From Armatimonadota bacterium (GTDB lineage: Bacteria > Armatimonadota > JADLDR01): 64,000 nucleotides of DNA. The notes under the pieces are model-generated. The model saw nothing but the letters and a program-made list of their open reading frames with translations, did not search any database and was not told where the DNA came from. The DNA lies in the NCBI GenBank assembly GCA_020846535.1, contig JADLDR010000131.1:1-64000 (forward strand), read 5' to 3'. The position numbers were made by a program, and so were the translations under genes. Below, piece by piece: positions 33,179 to 41,716 of the stretch. Numbering within the stretch: position 1 is the first letter of the stretch; each line of letters opens with the position of its first letter.

Positions 33179-34282
33179 CTAGTAGATCGCTTTTTCAGTG
33201 TCTTTGTCGAAGAGATGGGTCTTGCCCATATCCAGAACCACATCCATCTCTTCGGTTTCTTTGGCTTTCGTTTCCGCATCGATGGTGGCGACCAGAAGGT
33301 TGCCGCCGCTCAGCAGGTTCATGGTGACGATGGAACCCATCGGCTCGGTCACGTCCACGACCACCCGGATGGTGTTGTCCGGGGTGGGGGGAACCATGCT
33401 GATAGCCCTGTCGAAAATATCCTCCGGGCGGACACCGAAGAGGATCGGTTTCTCCAGGTAGGGCTTGAGGGCTTCCGAACGGTCCGTCGGGGCCTTGACC
33501 TTGAAGGTGACCGCATCGACCCATATCCCTTCACCGTTGCTGCGGAGGGTGGCATCGATGAAGTTCATCGGCGGACTGCCGATAAACCCGGCGACAAAGG
33601 TGTTGGCCGGCTTGTTGTAGATGGCGAGCGGGGTGTCCACCTGCTGGAGAAGCCCGTCCTTCATGACGGCGATCCGGTCGCCCATGGTCATGGCTTCCAC
33701 CTGGTCGTGGGTGACGTAGATGGTGGTGATCCCCAGCCGCCGGTGGAGCTTGATCAGTTCAGCACGGGTCTGGACGCGCAGCTTGGCGTCCAGGTTGGAG
33801 AGCGGCTCGTCCATCAGAAAGACCTTCGGCTCCCGCACGATGGCCCGGCCCAGGGCCACGCGCTGCCTCTGGCCGCCGGAAAGCTCTTTGGGCTTGCGGT
33901 GGAGCAACTCGCCCAGGCCCAGCATATCGGCGGCCTCTTTGACCCGCCTCTGGATCTCCTGCTTGGGGAACTTTCTCAGCTTCAGTCCGAAGGCCATGTT
34001 GTCATAGACATTCATGTGCGGGTAGAGGGCATAGTTCTGGAAGACCATGGCGATATCGCGATCTTTGGGGGAGACATCGTTCACCAGGCGGTCTCCGATA
34101 AAGATCTCGCCCGAAGTGGCCTCCTCCAACCCCGCCACCATCCGGAGCGCGGTTGTCTTGCCGCAGCCGGAGGGGCCGACCAGCACCAGGAATTCCTTGT
34201 CGTAGATCTCCAGGTCGAGACTGTTGACCGCCACGACAGCCTTGAATTTCTTGGTCAGACTCTTGAGGGAGACGCCAGCCAT
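33179..34282 (-). CDS. Sugar ABC transporter ATPase, MalK/UgpC/MsmK family
   Basis: This 367-residue ATPase has Walker [19 protein letters not shown], signature [14 protein letters not shown], Walker [15 protein letters not shown] and H-loop [14 protein letters not shown], then an OB-type regulatory domain ending in [15 protein letters not shown]. This family powers several carbohydrate importers at once, and stand-alone genes such as msmK commonly serve multiple permeases. AGGAGG lies 9 nt before the ATG at 34282. Its orphan position fits such sharing, possibly with the lone permease at 18807. Confidence 0.95.
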   Translation of the reverse strand: MAGVSLKSLTKKFKAVVAVNSLDLEIYDKEFLVLVGPSGCGKTTALRMVAGLEEATSGEIFIGDRLVNDVSPKDRDIAMVFQNYALYPHMNVYDNMAFGLKLRKFPKQEIQRRVKEAADMLGLGELLHRKPKELSGGQRQRVALGRAIVREPKVFLMDEPLSNLDAKLRVQTRAELIKLHRRLGITTIYVTHDQVEAMTMGDRIAVMKDGLLQQVDTPLAIYNKPANTFVAGFIGSPPMNFIDATLRSNGEGIWVDAVTFKVKAPTDRSEALKPYLEKPILFGVRPEDIFDRAISMVPPTPDNTIRVVVDVTEPMGSIVTMNLLSGGNLLVATIDAETKAKETEEMDVVLDMGKTHLFDKDTEKAIY

Positions 34283-34345
34283 GCCTTGCCAACCTCCTGA
34301 AATGGAAAACGTATCGAGCAGCCCCCTTGCTTCCGGGCTTTCCCT

Positions 34346-34375
34346 ATTATAAGCCTGGGCGGGAGCAAATGTCAA
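34346..34375 (-). promoter_or_regulatory. Sigma-70 promoter for the MalK-type ATPase gene
   Basis: Minus-strand TTGACA (34370-34375) and TATAAT (34346-34351) match the consensus exactly with an 18-nt spacer. The start codon lies 64 bp downstream. Confidence 0.85.
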
Positions 34376-34396
34376 TACTTACTTTGCAGAGTCGTT

Positions 34397-34426
34397 TTGA
34401 CTTTTGCCAACCCTTTGTGTTATCCT
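34397..34426 (+). promoter_or_regulatory. Possible promoter for the sugar catabolic cluster
   Basis: TTGACT (34397-34402) and TATCCT (34421-34426) with an 18-nt spacer face the SDR gene at 34524. The match to consensus is fair only. It is followed by a fragment of a family C repeat. Confidence 0.4.
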
Positions 34427-34458
34427 TCATCGATGACGGCTGCTTATTGACATTATGC

Positions 34459-34496
34459 TGGAGATTGCCGCGCCGCTGCGTTCCTTACAATGACAG
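34459..34496. repeat. Family C repeat fragment
   Basis: CTGGAGATTGCCGCGCCGCTG and the end ACAATGACA match one half of the fold-back element at 13764-13894 and that at 59898-59992. Here only one arm is present, between a possible promoter and the SDR gene at 34524. Confidence 0.6.
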
Positions 34497-34523
34497 GCAG
34501 GCGAAAAGGAGCCGAACATAGGT

Positions 34524-35252
34524 ATGACAGACTCATTTTTGACCGGTCGGGTGGCGGTGGTGACCGGGGCCGGGCGCGGCATCGGGCGGGCGACCGCCAT
34601 CACCCTGGCGCAGGCAGGGGCAGATCCGGTCATCGCCGCCCGCACGGCCTCCGAACTGGAGGAAACGGCGCGAGAAGTGGAATCGGCAGGCCGATTTTGC
34701 CTGCCTGTCGTAACCGACATCACGGACGAGGCGGCCTGCGACCGCCTGATCGACCGGGCGCTGGAGCGATTCGGGAAGATCGATATCCTCATCAACAACG
34801 CGGGCGCGGCCCGGTTCGGGGCGGTCTGGGATCTCTCTACCGCCGATTTCGATTTCAACCTCGATGTCAACCTGCGCGGAACTTTCTTCTGCTCGCGGGC
34901 CGCGCTCCGGGCCATGATGCCGCGCAGAAGCGGCCATATCGTCAATATCGCCTCCTCCTCGGGCAAAAAGCCGTATGTGTCCCAGGGGGCCTACTGCGCC
35001 TCCAAAGCGGCGGTGATCTCCCTGTCCAAAGTGATGGCCCTCGAACTGAGGCCCTACGGCATTCGGGTGAATGTCATCTGCCCCGGGGGGGTCGACACCC
35101 GCATGGCCGAAGAGATCCACCCCACCCGCGACAAAACCGGCTGGATCCGTGCGGAGGATGTCGCGGGCGCGGTCGTCTATCTGCTGTCCGCCCCTTCCAA
35201 CATCGTCCTGGACGAACTCGTGATCCGCCGCTTCGAGTCCGAGCCGATGTAA
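34524..35252 (+). CDS. Short-chain dehydrogenase/reductase (SDR), sugar cluster
   Basis: This 242-residue classical SDR has the cofactor motif VVTGAGRGIGRATA (about 12-25), NNAGAA, catalytic Ser/Tyr/Lys in NIASSSGKKPYVSQGAYCASKAA and the PGGVDTR loop. It oxidises or reduces a hydroxyl or keto group with NAD(P). The C-terminus LDELVIRRFESEPM is unusual, resembling SDRs that contact a partner. It is the first gene of a plus-strand catabolic cluster ending at 40543 and precedes the class II aldolase gene by about 100 bp. Confidence 0.87.
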   Translation: MTDSFLTGRVAVVTGAGRGIGRATAITLAQAGADPVIAARTASELEETAREVESAGRFCLPVVTDITDEAACDRLIDRALERFGKIDILINNAGAARFGAVWDLSTADFDFNLDVNLRGTFFCSRAALRAMMPRRSGHIVNIASSSGKKPYVSQGAYCASKAAVISLSKVMALELRPYGIRVNVICPGGVDTRMAEEIHPTRDKTGWIRAEDVAGAVVYLLSAPSNIVLDELVIRRFESEPM

Positions 35253-35351
35253 CGCGCTTTTTGTCAGGGCAGGAAATCGGGAAAGGCAACAAGAATAAGA
35301 GGGAAACAGGCAGGAGCCGTGTGGCGGCTCCCGGAGAAAGAGGGCGATTGT

Positions 35352-36119
35352 ATGGCCGATAAAGGGGTTGTTCTGGCCCAGCTTGTGGAGATGTCTAATC
35401 TGCTGGGCGCGCCGGAGATGGACTGTACCATTCTGGGGGAAGGAAACACCTCGGCAAAGGCCGATGAAAAGTCGTTTTTTATCAAAGCCAGCGGCACACA
35501 GCTTTCGGATATCACCGAGGCGGGCTTTGTGGAGATCGCCTTTGATCGGGCGAACGAAATCCTGAACCACGACCGCCTGACCGATGAAGAGATCACCCGC
35601 CTCATGATGGCGGCCAAGGCGGACCCGGAAGATCCGCGCCGCCCGTCGGTGGAGGTCGGTTTCCATGCCGCGCTCCTGTCGTTCGAGGGCGTCCGGTTCG
35701 TGGGACACACCCACCCGGCGGCGGTGAACGCGATCCTCTGTTCCAAAAGATGGCGCGAAGCTCTCAGCGGTCGCCTCTTCCCCGATGAAATCGTCTGCTG
35801 CGGTATCGAGCCGGTCCTGGTTCCTTATGTGGACCCCGGTCCTCCCCTCGCCAAGGCCATTCGCAAAGGAGTGGAGGACTTCATAGATCGGCACGGCGCG
35901 ATCCCCAAGACGGTGATGATGCAAAACCACGGCCTGATCGCCCTGGGAGCCACCCCCAAGCAGGTGCAGAGCATCACCATGATGGCGATCAAGACCGCCC
36001 GCATCCTGGCCGGAACCTACCTCTTCGGCGGCCCCAATTTCTTCACTCCTGAAAACGTAGATCGCATTTACACCCGCCCCGACGAGAAATACCGGGAAAA
36101 GAATATCGAAGGGAAATAG
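35352..36119 (+). CDS. Class II aldolase/adducin family protein
   Basis: This 255-residue protein has the family zinc motif HTHPAAVN (about 120) and a later histidine in MMQNHGLIALG (about 187). The N-terminal GEGNTSAK is like the GNLS/GNxS substrate loop of fuculose- and rhamnulose-phosphate aldolases. It should cleave a ketose phosphate into dihydroxyacetone phosphate and an aldehyde, or act as an epimerase. GAGGG lies 7 nt before the ATG at 35352. Its place between dehydrogenases and a TIM-barrel epimerase supports sugar-phosphate breakdown. Confidence 0.85.
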   Translation: MADKGVVLAQLVEMSNLLGAPEMDCTILGEGNTSAKADEKSFFIKASGTQLSDITEAGFVEIAFDRANEILNHDRLTDEEITRLMMAAKADPEDPRRPSVEVGFHAALLSFEGVRFVGHTHPAAVNAILCSKRWREALSGRLFPDEIVCCGIEPVLVPYVDPGPPLAKAIRKGVEDFIDRHGAIPKTVMMQNHGLIALGATPKQVQSITMMAIKTARILAGTYLFGGPNFFTPENVDRIYTRPDEKYREKNIEGK

Positions 36120-36120
36120 A

Positions 36121-36260
36121 GAAAGCCCCCAACCCCCCCCCGGCTTCGGGGGGGGCTGAGAGGGTGCGTTCTCTTAGTACATTTATTAAAGCACCCCAAG
36201 GCCGCTCTCCCCGCCAGACTTCGGTGGGGGGCTGGGAGGACGGCTGGCTCTTAAGTAAGG
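36121..36260. repeat. Family A repeat, copy 2 (inverted relative to copy 3)
   Basis: Contains GGGTGCGTTCTCTTAGTACA, then TTTATTAAAGCAC and CCAAGGCCGCTC, with two strong hairpins. The whole block reappears in inverted orientation at 39055-39182, on the far side of the two dehydrogenase genes. Confidence 0.8.
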
Positions 36261-36329
36261 CCGGGGGACGGTTGGCTTTTTAGGGAGGTTTCCTTTAAAG
36301 CATACAAACAGGGCAGTAAGGAGGATTCC

Positions 36330-38099
36330 ATGTCGGATGTTTTGGAGCGTTATCAAAAGGTTCGGTACGACCTGCCGGAAAAGGCGCATCGCTGGCATCT
36401 CTACGGGGCCGGAATGGATCGGCTCGGCGACGACGGCGGGCCGGCAGAGATCGCGCTGCCGGAGCCGGGGCCGGAGGAGATTCTGGTCCGCAACGATGCG
36501 ATGGGGATCTGTTTTTCGGATATCAAAATCATCAACCTCGGGCCGGACCATCCCCGGTTGCAGGGGCGTGACCTGGCAAAAAAACCTGTCGTGCTGGGCC
36601 ACGAGGTCAGCCTGACGGTCGTGGTTGTGGGGGAGAATTACAGGAACCGTTTCAAGCCGGGCGACCGTTTTATCGTGCAGGCCGATGTGATCTATAAGGG
36701 AACGCCGATGGCCTATGGCTACATGCTGCCGGGCGCTCTGGCGCAGTATGGGATCATCGGCAAGGAGATCATCGAAGGGGACGAAGGGTGCTATCTGCTG
36801 CCGGTCGATCCCGGCCTGGGATATGCGGAGATGGCCCTGACAGAGCCGTGGGCCTGCGTGGAAGCCTCTTACCACATCGAACACCGCAAATCGCTCAAGC
36901 ATGGCGGGACGCTCTGGGTGATCGGCGCGGAGGGCGCGGACTGGGCGAACCTGCGGCTGGGCGAGGGGATGCACGAGGAATGCCATCCCCTCAAAGTGCT
37001 TCTGTCGGATGTGCAGGGAGCCGTGCGGGACGCCCTGCTGGAGAAGGCCCGCGATCTGCAAGTCGAGATCGCGGTTCAGGATGGGGTTTCCGGCTGGACT
37101 GTGGAGGATGTGGAGCGCATCGCCAGAGAACTGGGCGGCAGCCGCGGGATCGATGACATCATCCTCCTCGGGGCAGGCAACGCCGATATCGTGGAGCGGG
37201 CCAGCCTTTTCCTGGCGAAAGGCGGCATCATGAATATCGTGGCCGATTCCCCGATGGCCCGCAAGGTTTCCATCGATGTCGGAAGCGTCCACTATGCGGC
37301 GCAAGCCTATATCGGATCCATCGGCCCGGATATCCTGTCCGCTTACCCGAAGGAACAATCCAGCCAGATCCAGGCGGGGGGAACCTCCTGGTTCCTGGGG
37401 GCGGGCGGCCCGATGGGCCAGATGCACGTCCAGCGGGCCTGCCAGATGGACAACGGCCCCTCCGTGGTGGTGGCGACCGATATCGATAACGAGCGCCTCC
37501 AGCACCTCGAAAACTACTTCGGCAAGATCGGGCGCGAAAAAGGCCGCGCCTATATCGGCATCAACTCGCAGGAACTCTCCCCCGATGCCTTCAAGGCGAA
37601 AATGCTGGAGATCACCGGCGGGAAGGGCTTCGATTATATCGTGGTGCTGGCCCCTGTCGCCGCCCTCATCGAGCAGGCCGCCGATTTTCTGGCTCCTGAC
37701 AGCATCATGAATATCTTCGCAGGCGTTCCCCGAGGCACGATGGCGAAACTCGACCTGTCTTCCGCTTACATGGGGAAGGCCCGCTACTTCGGCAGCAGCG
37801 GCTCTCTCCTGGCCGACCTGGCCGCCGCGCTGCATATGGTGGAAACAGGCCAGATTTCCCCCAACAAATCGGTGGCCGCCATCTGTGGCCTGAATGCCGC
37901 CAAAGAAGGGCTGATCGGGGTGAAGGAAAGCAAATTCCCCGGCAAAGTCCTGATCTTCCCCCACATCCCGGACCTGCCCGTCATCACTTTAGGCGAGATG
38001 AATGACCGCCTCCCCGAGGTAGCCGCCCATCTCGCCGAGGACGGCAGTTGGACAAAAGCAGCGGAAGAGGCCCTGCTCACGCAGCATTTGAGGGTATAG
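36330..38099 (+). CDS. Long zinc-type alcohol dehydrogenase (sorbose-1-phosphate reductase-like)
   Basis: This 589-residue protein is far longer than the usual 340-400 of medium-chain dehydrogenases. The N-terminal GroES-like catalytic region has NDAMGICFSDIKI (about 54-66, where relatives carry CxSD), GHEVSLTVVVVG and EPWACVEASY. Two stretches then look Rossmann-like: GGTLWVIGAEGADWANL to DDIILLGAGNADIVERASLF, and WFLGAGGPMGQMHVQRACQ to MNIFAGVPRG. It resembles sorbose-1-phosphate reductase-type enzymes (SorE) that reduce a sugar phosphate. TAAGGAGG precedes the ATG. It is followed by an SDR, and both are bracketed by inverted family A repeats. Confidence 0.72.
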   Translation: MSDVLERYQKVRYDLPEKAHRWHLYGAGMDRLGDDGGPAEIALPEPGPEEILVRNDAMGICFSDIKIINLGPDHPRLQGRDLAKKPVVLGHEVSLTVVVVGENYRNRFKPGDRFIVQADVIYKGTPMAYGYMLPGALAQYGIIGKEIIEGDEGCYLLPVDPGLGYAEMALTEPWACVEASYHIEHRKSLKHGGTLWVIGAEGADWANLRLGEGMHEECHPLKVLLSDVQGAVRDALLEKARDLQVEIAVQDGVSGWTVEDVERIARELGGSRGIDDIILLGAGNADIVERASLFLAKGGIMNIVADSPMARKVSIDVGSVHYAAQAYIGSIGPDILSAYPKEQSSQIQAGGTSWFLGAGGPMGQMHVQRACQMDNGPSVVVATDIDNERLQHLENYFGKIGREKGRAYIGINSQELSPDAFKAKMLEITGGKGFDYIVVLAPVAALIEQAADFLAPDSIMNIFAGVPRGTMAKLDLSSAYMGKARYFGSSGSLLADLAAALHMVETGQISPNKSVAAICGLNAAKEGLIGVKESKFPGKVLIFPHIPDLPVITLGEMNDRLPEVAAHLAEDGSWTKAAEEALLTQHLRV

Positions 38100-38189
38100 G
38101 GTACTGTGGCGAAAGATTCCGATATATGCACAGCCCGTTTTCTATGCCCTATACCCTGACCCCTACGCTCTAATCATGGAGGAGATTTA

Positions 38190-39008
38190 ATGAACGATAC
38201 GCATATAACGCTTCGACCCGCTCCCAGGCTTGTCGGGAAGTCGGCGGTGGTGACGGGGGCGGCGCAGGGGTTGGGGGCGGCGCTGAGCCGCCGGCTGGTG
38301 GAGGAAGGGGCCAGGGTGGTAGTGGTCGATATCAATGCAGAGAAGGCGGAGCAGGTGGCCGCCTCTCTGGTGACGGAGGATGGGCCGCAGGCAGCGTCTG
38401 TTCTCGCTGATGTGACCAGCCCTGCCGATGCAGAGGCGATGGTGAACCTGGCCGTCAGCCGCTTCGGAAAGCTCGATATCCTGGTCAGCAATGCTGGCAT
38501 TCTACACGCCCACGATATTCTCGAATTTCCGCCCGACCAGTGGCGAAAAGTGATCGAAGTGAACCTGATCGGCTATTTCGTGTGCGCTCAGGCGGCGGCG
38601 AAGGTGATGGCGGAGCAGAAAAGCGGGGTGATCATCCAGATCAACTCCAAATCGGGCAAGAAGGGCAGCTTCCGCAACTCCGCCTATGCCGCCAGCAAGT
38701 TCGGGGGAATCGGCCTGACCCAGAGTATCGCCCTGGACATGGCCCCTTACGGCGTCCGCGTCAATGCCATTTGCCCGGGCAACCTCCTCGATTCTCCTCT
38801 GTGGAAAGACAGCCTCTACGAGCAGTACGCCCGCAAATGGGGCATCACAGTGGAGGAGGTGCGCCGCAAATACCTGGAGCAAGTGCCCCTGGGCCGGGGC
38901 TGCGATTACGAGGACGTTGCCAATGTGATGGTCTTTTTGTGTAGCGAAGAGGCCAGCTATATGACCGGCCAGGCTATCAACATCACCGGCGGTCAGGAGA
39001 TGCGGTAA
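38190..39008 (+). CDS. SDR, sorbitol-6-phosphate dehydrogenase-like
   Basis: This 272-residue classical SDR has VVTGAAQGLGAALS (about 20-33), VSNAGI, catalytic residues in INSKSGKKGSFRNSAYAASKFGG and an NxxCPGNLLDSPLWKDSLYEQYA loop resembling sorbitol-6-phosphate 2-dehydrogenases. It likely interconverts a polyol phosphate and ketose phosphate with NAD(P). GGAGGAG lies before the ATG. Together with the preceding SorE-like enzyme it suggests a sorbose/sorbitol-type route, but no PTS or kinase gene is in the window, so the substrate remains open. Confidence 0.82.
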   Translation: MNDTHITLRPAPRLVGKSAVVTGAAQGLGAALSRRLVEEGARVVVVDINAEKAEQVAASLVTEDGPQAASVLADVTSPADAEAMVNLAVSRFGKLDILVSNAGILHAHDILEFPPDQWRKVIEVNLIGYFVCAQAAAKVMAEQKSGVIIQINSKSGKKGSFRNSAYAASKFGGIGLTQSIALDMAPYGVRVNAICPGNLLDSPLWKDSLYEQYARKWGITVEEVRRKYLEQVPLGRGCDYEDVANVMVFLCSEEASYMTGQAINITGGQEMR

Positions 39009-39054
39009 GGGATATACGGCTACCGGCTTAACGCAACCGCCTCTCGGTCTCAAA

Positions 39055-39182
39055 CCAACCGTCCCTCCCCCAGCCCCCGCCGAAGTCTGGCGGGGGAGCG
39101 GCCTTGGTGTGCTTTAATAAATGTACTAAGAGAACGCACCCTCTCAGCCCCCCGAAGCCGGGGAGGTTGGGGGGCTTCCCAA
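39055..39182. repeat. Family A repeat, copy 3 (inverted relative to copy 2)
   Basis: Reads GAGCGGCCTTGG, TGTGCTTTAATAAATGTACT, AAGAGAACGCACCCTCTCAG, the reverse complement of copy 2, with about 90% identity over roughly 120 bp. Arms CCCCCGCCGAAGTC and GGCGGGGG form a hairpin. Confidence 0.8.
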
Positions 39183-39234
39183 AAGGGGCGCTTCCGCCAA
39201 ACCCAACAAATCAGCTTTTTAAGGAGCCAAACAA

Positions 39235-40239
39235 ATGCCAGAACGTACTGTAAGCCTCGATATCGGAGTGAACGGAGCGTTTATCACGCGGCGATGGGAA
39301 GAGCCGGAGAGCTGGATGCGCCTGACAGCGGAACTGGGGTATCCCTACCACGAGTTCTGCGGGGATGTACTCGATCCGTTTTTCAGCGGCAACCGGGCCT
39401 ATCAGCTGGAGGCGGCGGCGCAGGTGAAGGGGTACGCGGCTGAGTATGGCGTACGCATCTGCGATATCTATACCGGAATGGCAACCCACCGCTTTCACGG
39501 GCTGTCCCACAGCCATCCGGTCGTGCGGGACCGGATGAAGGAATGGATCGTGGAGTGCATGGATATCGCCCTGGCAATGGGCACGGATCGGGTAGGGGGC
39601 CACTGGGACGCTTTCTCGGTGGAGGTGTTGAGCGATCCTGAGCGGAAAGCCTGGGCCTACGAAAACCAGCAGCAGATCTTTCGCGAGCTGGCAGCGGTCG
39701 GCAGGGAGAAGGGCATCCAGGGCATCTACCAGGAGCAGATGTATATCCCCAGCGAAGTGCCCTGGACATTCACCGAATCGGATGCGTTCCTGATCGGGGC
39801 TAACCGCGGCGGGAAAGGCTGCCCGGTCTATCTGACTGTAGATGTGGGGCACATGGCAGGCCAACATTACGGGCTGTCGGGGGACGAAATCTCCTATATC
39901 AAATGGTTGGAGCGCCTGGCCGCCTTTTCCGAGATCGTCCATCTCCAGCAGACGACCCCCGATGCCAGCCACCACTGGCCTTTCACCGAAGAATACAACA
40001 AGCGCGGCCATGTGCAGATGGAAAAGGTGCTGGAGGCCATCCGCTACTCCCATGCCCATGCCCATGAATCGCCGGTGGCGGCCTACCTGAAGCCGGTGGA
40101 TCGGACGATTCTGGTGGCCGAGATCATCCCCGGCTCCACGAAAGCCGAGGACAAACTGCTGGAAGAACTCAAGATCACCTCGCAGTTCCTCCGGAAGTTC
40201 GTTCCAGAGGGCGGACTTCGCTTCTCGGTGGGAGCATAG
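39235..40239 (+). CDS. TIM-barrel sugar phosphate isomerase/epimerase
   Basis: This 334-residue protein belongs to the AP-endonuclease family 2/xylose-isomerase-like superfamily. Metal-ligand-type motifs are GIYQEQMYIPSEVPW, YLTVDVGHM (Asp and His), VHLQQTTPDASHHWPF and a late Glu in ILVAEIIPG. Relatives are epimerases for tetrulose, hexulose or hexuronate (phosphates). AGGAG lies 9 nt before the ATG. The gene belongs to the catabolic cluster that includes the class II aldolase, for which it could supply the correct ketose stereoisomer. Confidence 0.83.
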   Translation: MPERTVSLDIGVNGAFITRRWEEPESWMRLTAELGYPYHEFCGDVLDPFFSGNRAYQLEAAAQVKGYAAEYGVRICDIYTGMATHRFHGLSHSHPVVRDRMKEWIVECMDIALAMGTDRVGGHWDAFSVEVLSDPERKAWAYENQQQIFRELAAVGREKGIQGIYQEQMYIPSEVPWTFTESDAFLIGANRGGKGCPVYLTVDVGHMAGQHYGLSGDEISYIKWLERLAAFSEIVHLQQTTPDASHHWPFTEEYNKRGHVQMEKVLEAIRYSHAHAHESPVAAYLKPVDRTILVAEIIPGSTKAEDKLLEELKITSQFLRKFVPEGGLRFSVGA

Positions 40240-40243
40240 GGCG

Positions 40244-40543
40244 GTGGCGGACGAGGGCATCGACTGGCGGAACCTGTCCCGGGAGGAAGTCCGGTGGCAG
40301 GGAACTTATGTCGGCCCCATGTGGGTGATCGGCGAGGTCTACCGCTACCGGGGTCAGGCCGTTCTCATGGTCAATAACGAGAGGGTCTGGGAGTGCTGGA
40401 TGGCGGTCGCCCGCAGCCGCAAGCGCCTCTACATCCGGGAAGAGGTGGAGCGCCAGGACCCGGAGGCCGGAACGCCCAGCTTCGGCCCGAAAGAAGCCTT
40501 GGACGCCATCGCCGCCGCTATACACGGCATGGTCTTCCGATAG
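40244..40543 (+). CDS. Uncharacterised 99-residue protein
   Basis: This small soluble protein starts at a GTG four bases after the stop of the epimerase gene. It contains GPMWVIGEVYRYRGQAVLMVNNERVWECWMAVARSRKRLYI, predicted mostly beta, and a C-terminal helix (ALDAIAAAIHGMVF). I do not recognise a family. The tight spacing and the terminator immediately after it support real expression as the last gene of the sugar cluster. Confidence 0.6.
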   Translation: MADEGIDWRNLSREEVRWQGTYVGPMWVIGEVYRYRGQAVLMVNNERVWECWMAVARSRKRLYIREEVERQDPEAGTPSFGPKEALDAIAAAIHGMVFR

Positions 40544-40546
40544 GCG

Positions 40547-40572
40547 CAGGGGCCGGTAAACAACCGGCCCTG
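40547..40572. terminator. Bidirectional terminator between convergent genes
   Basis: CAGGGGCCGGT (40547-40557) pairs with ACCGGCCCTG (40563-40572), followed on the plus strand by TTTCATTT. It ends the sugar cluster and lies right after the stop of the minus-strand gene. Confidence 0.85.
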
Positions 40573-40574
40573 TT

Positions 40575-41648
40575 TCATTTGATCAGCGATTTGAAATAAT
40601 CGTACACCGGCGAAAAAGAGCCGTCCGGGCGGATGAGCCAGAAGCCCCGGCACTGATCGTTCGCGGGGCGGCTGCCTTTGGGAGCGCCGCCGTTTCGCGG
40701 CTCGTTGCAGTAAAGCTCCCAGTAGAGCATATAGGGAATATCCATCTCCAGGCTGGCTTCCACCACATTGCGGACATGCTGCAGGGCTTCCTGCGGGTTG
40801 AAGTCCATTTCGGGCCAGCCGAACTCGCCGATATAGACATTGTTCTCCCCGAAGGCTCTGGAGTCAGGAGCTTTCGAGCGGATGAAGGCGACTGCCTTCT
40901 TGAAAAGCTCCCGGTCGGTGAGAGTGTCGTAGGCGGAGTAGGAGTAGAGGTCGCACCGGGTTTTCGGAAGAACATCGGTGGTGACCGATGGCCGGCCCTC
41001 CATCCCGATCTTCACCAGGTTCACCTCCGCGGCATGGTAGACGCGGACGCCCTTTTCCCCGACTTCCCTTTTCGCCCGGTCCAGCCCGTCCTGACGGGCG
41101 TTCAGCCATCGCTCCATCCCGGCCAGCGCCTCCGGCGTCGGATCGACAGCCAGATCGGTCTTCTCGCGGGCGGCCCAGTCGCCTTTCCAGTTCTGGAAGA
41201 TAAAGGTTTTGTTCGTCCTCCTGTAAGCTGTCAGCAGGTAGCGGGCGGCCTCGTACATCTGCTCTCCCGCATCCCTGACCTCCGCTTCGGAATAACGTCC
41301 CTCACCCGGAACCGGCGTGTGAACCGGAAACGCTTCCAGAACATAGGTGGAGAAAGGCTTTTTGAACACCTTTTTGAAATACGGTGCCTTCAGAATATCC
41401 GCCATCGTCTTCACCGGCGGCCACTGAGAGTGGAAAGGATAATCGGACGAGGGGTTCACGCACCACAGCTTGATAACGCGGGTTCCAAGTTTTAGCAGGG
41501 CATCCGCCCCTTCGTTCAGATAATCCTTTTCGGTCAGGGCATATTTTCCCGCCACATGCGTGACCCCGATCCGGTCCGCCACAGGCTTTGCCAGAGCTTT
41601 GCCTCCGATGAGTATGAATGTGATAATCAGATAGAGATAGATTCGCAT
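40575..41648 (-). CDS. Secreted glycoside hydrolase-like protein
   Basis: This 357-residue protein begins with a signal peptide (MRIYLYLIITFILIGGKALA). Sequences such as GTRVIKLWCVNPSSDYPFHSQW, AAEVNLVKIGMEG and VYIGEFGWPEMDFNPQEAL, with Glu at the ends of predicted strands, suit a TIM-barrel glycosidase of clan A (acid/base Glu in AAEVNL, nucleophile Glu in GEFGW); YMLYWELYCNEP follows. I cannot name the GH family. The frame is open upstream of the chosen start into the 3' end of the next gene, but the signal peptide defines the start. It likely acts on an external polysaccharide. Confidence 0.72.
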   Translation of the reverse strand: MRIYLYLIITFILIGGKALAKPVADRIGVTHVAGKYALTEKDYLNEGADALLKLGTRVIKLWCVNPSSDYPFHSQWPPVKTMADILKAPYFKKVFKKPFSTYVLEAFPVHTPVPGEGRYSEAEVRDAGEQMYEAARYLLTAYRRTNKTFIFQNWKGDWAAREKTDLAVDPTPEALAGMERWLNARQDGLDRAKREVGEKGVRVYHAAEVNLVKIGMEGRPSVTTDVLPKTRCDLYSYSAYDTLTDRELFKKAVAFIRSKAPDSRAFGENNVYIGEFGWPEMDFNPQEALQHVRNVVEASLEMDIPYMLYWELYCNEPRNGGAPKGSRPANDQCRGFWLIRPDGSFSPVYDYFKSLIK

Positions 41649-41716
41649 GGGTTTTGTCGGATAAACGGCCTTACGGCGCGAGGGAACGCGCGGAAGGCGA
41701 GATGGGAAATCAACCC

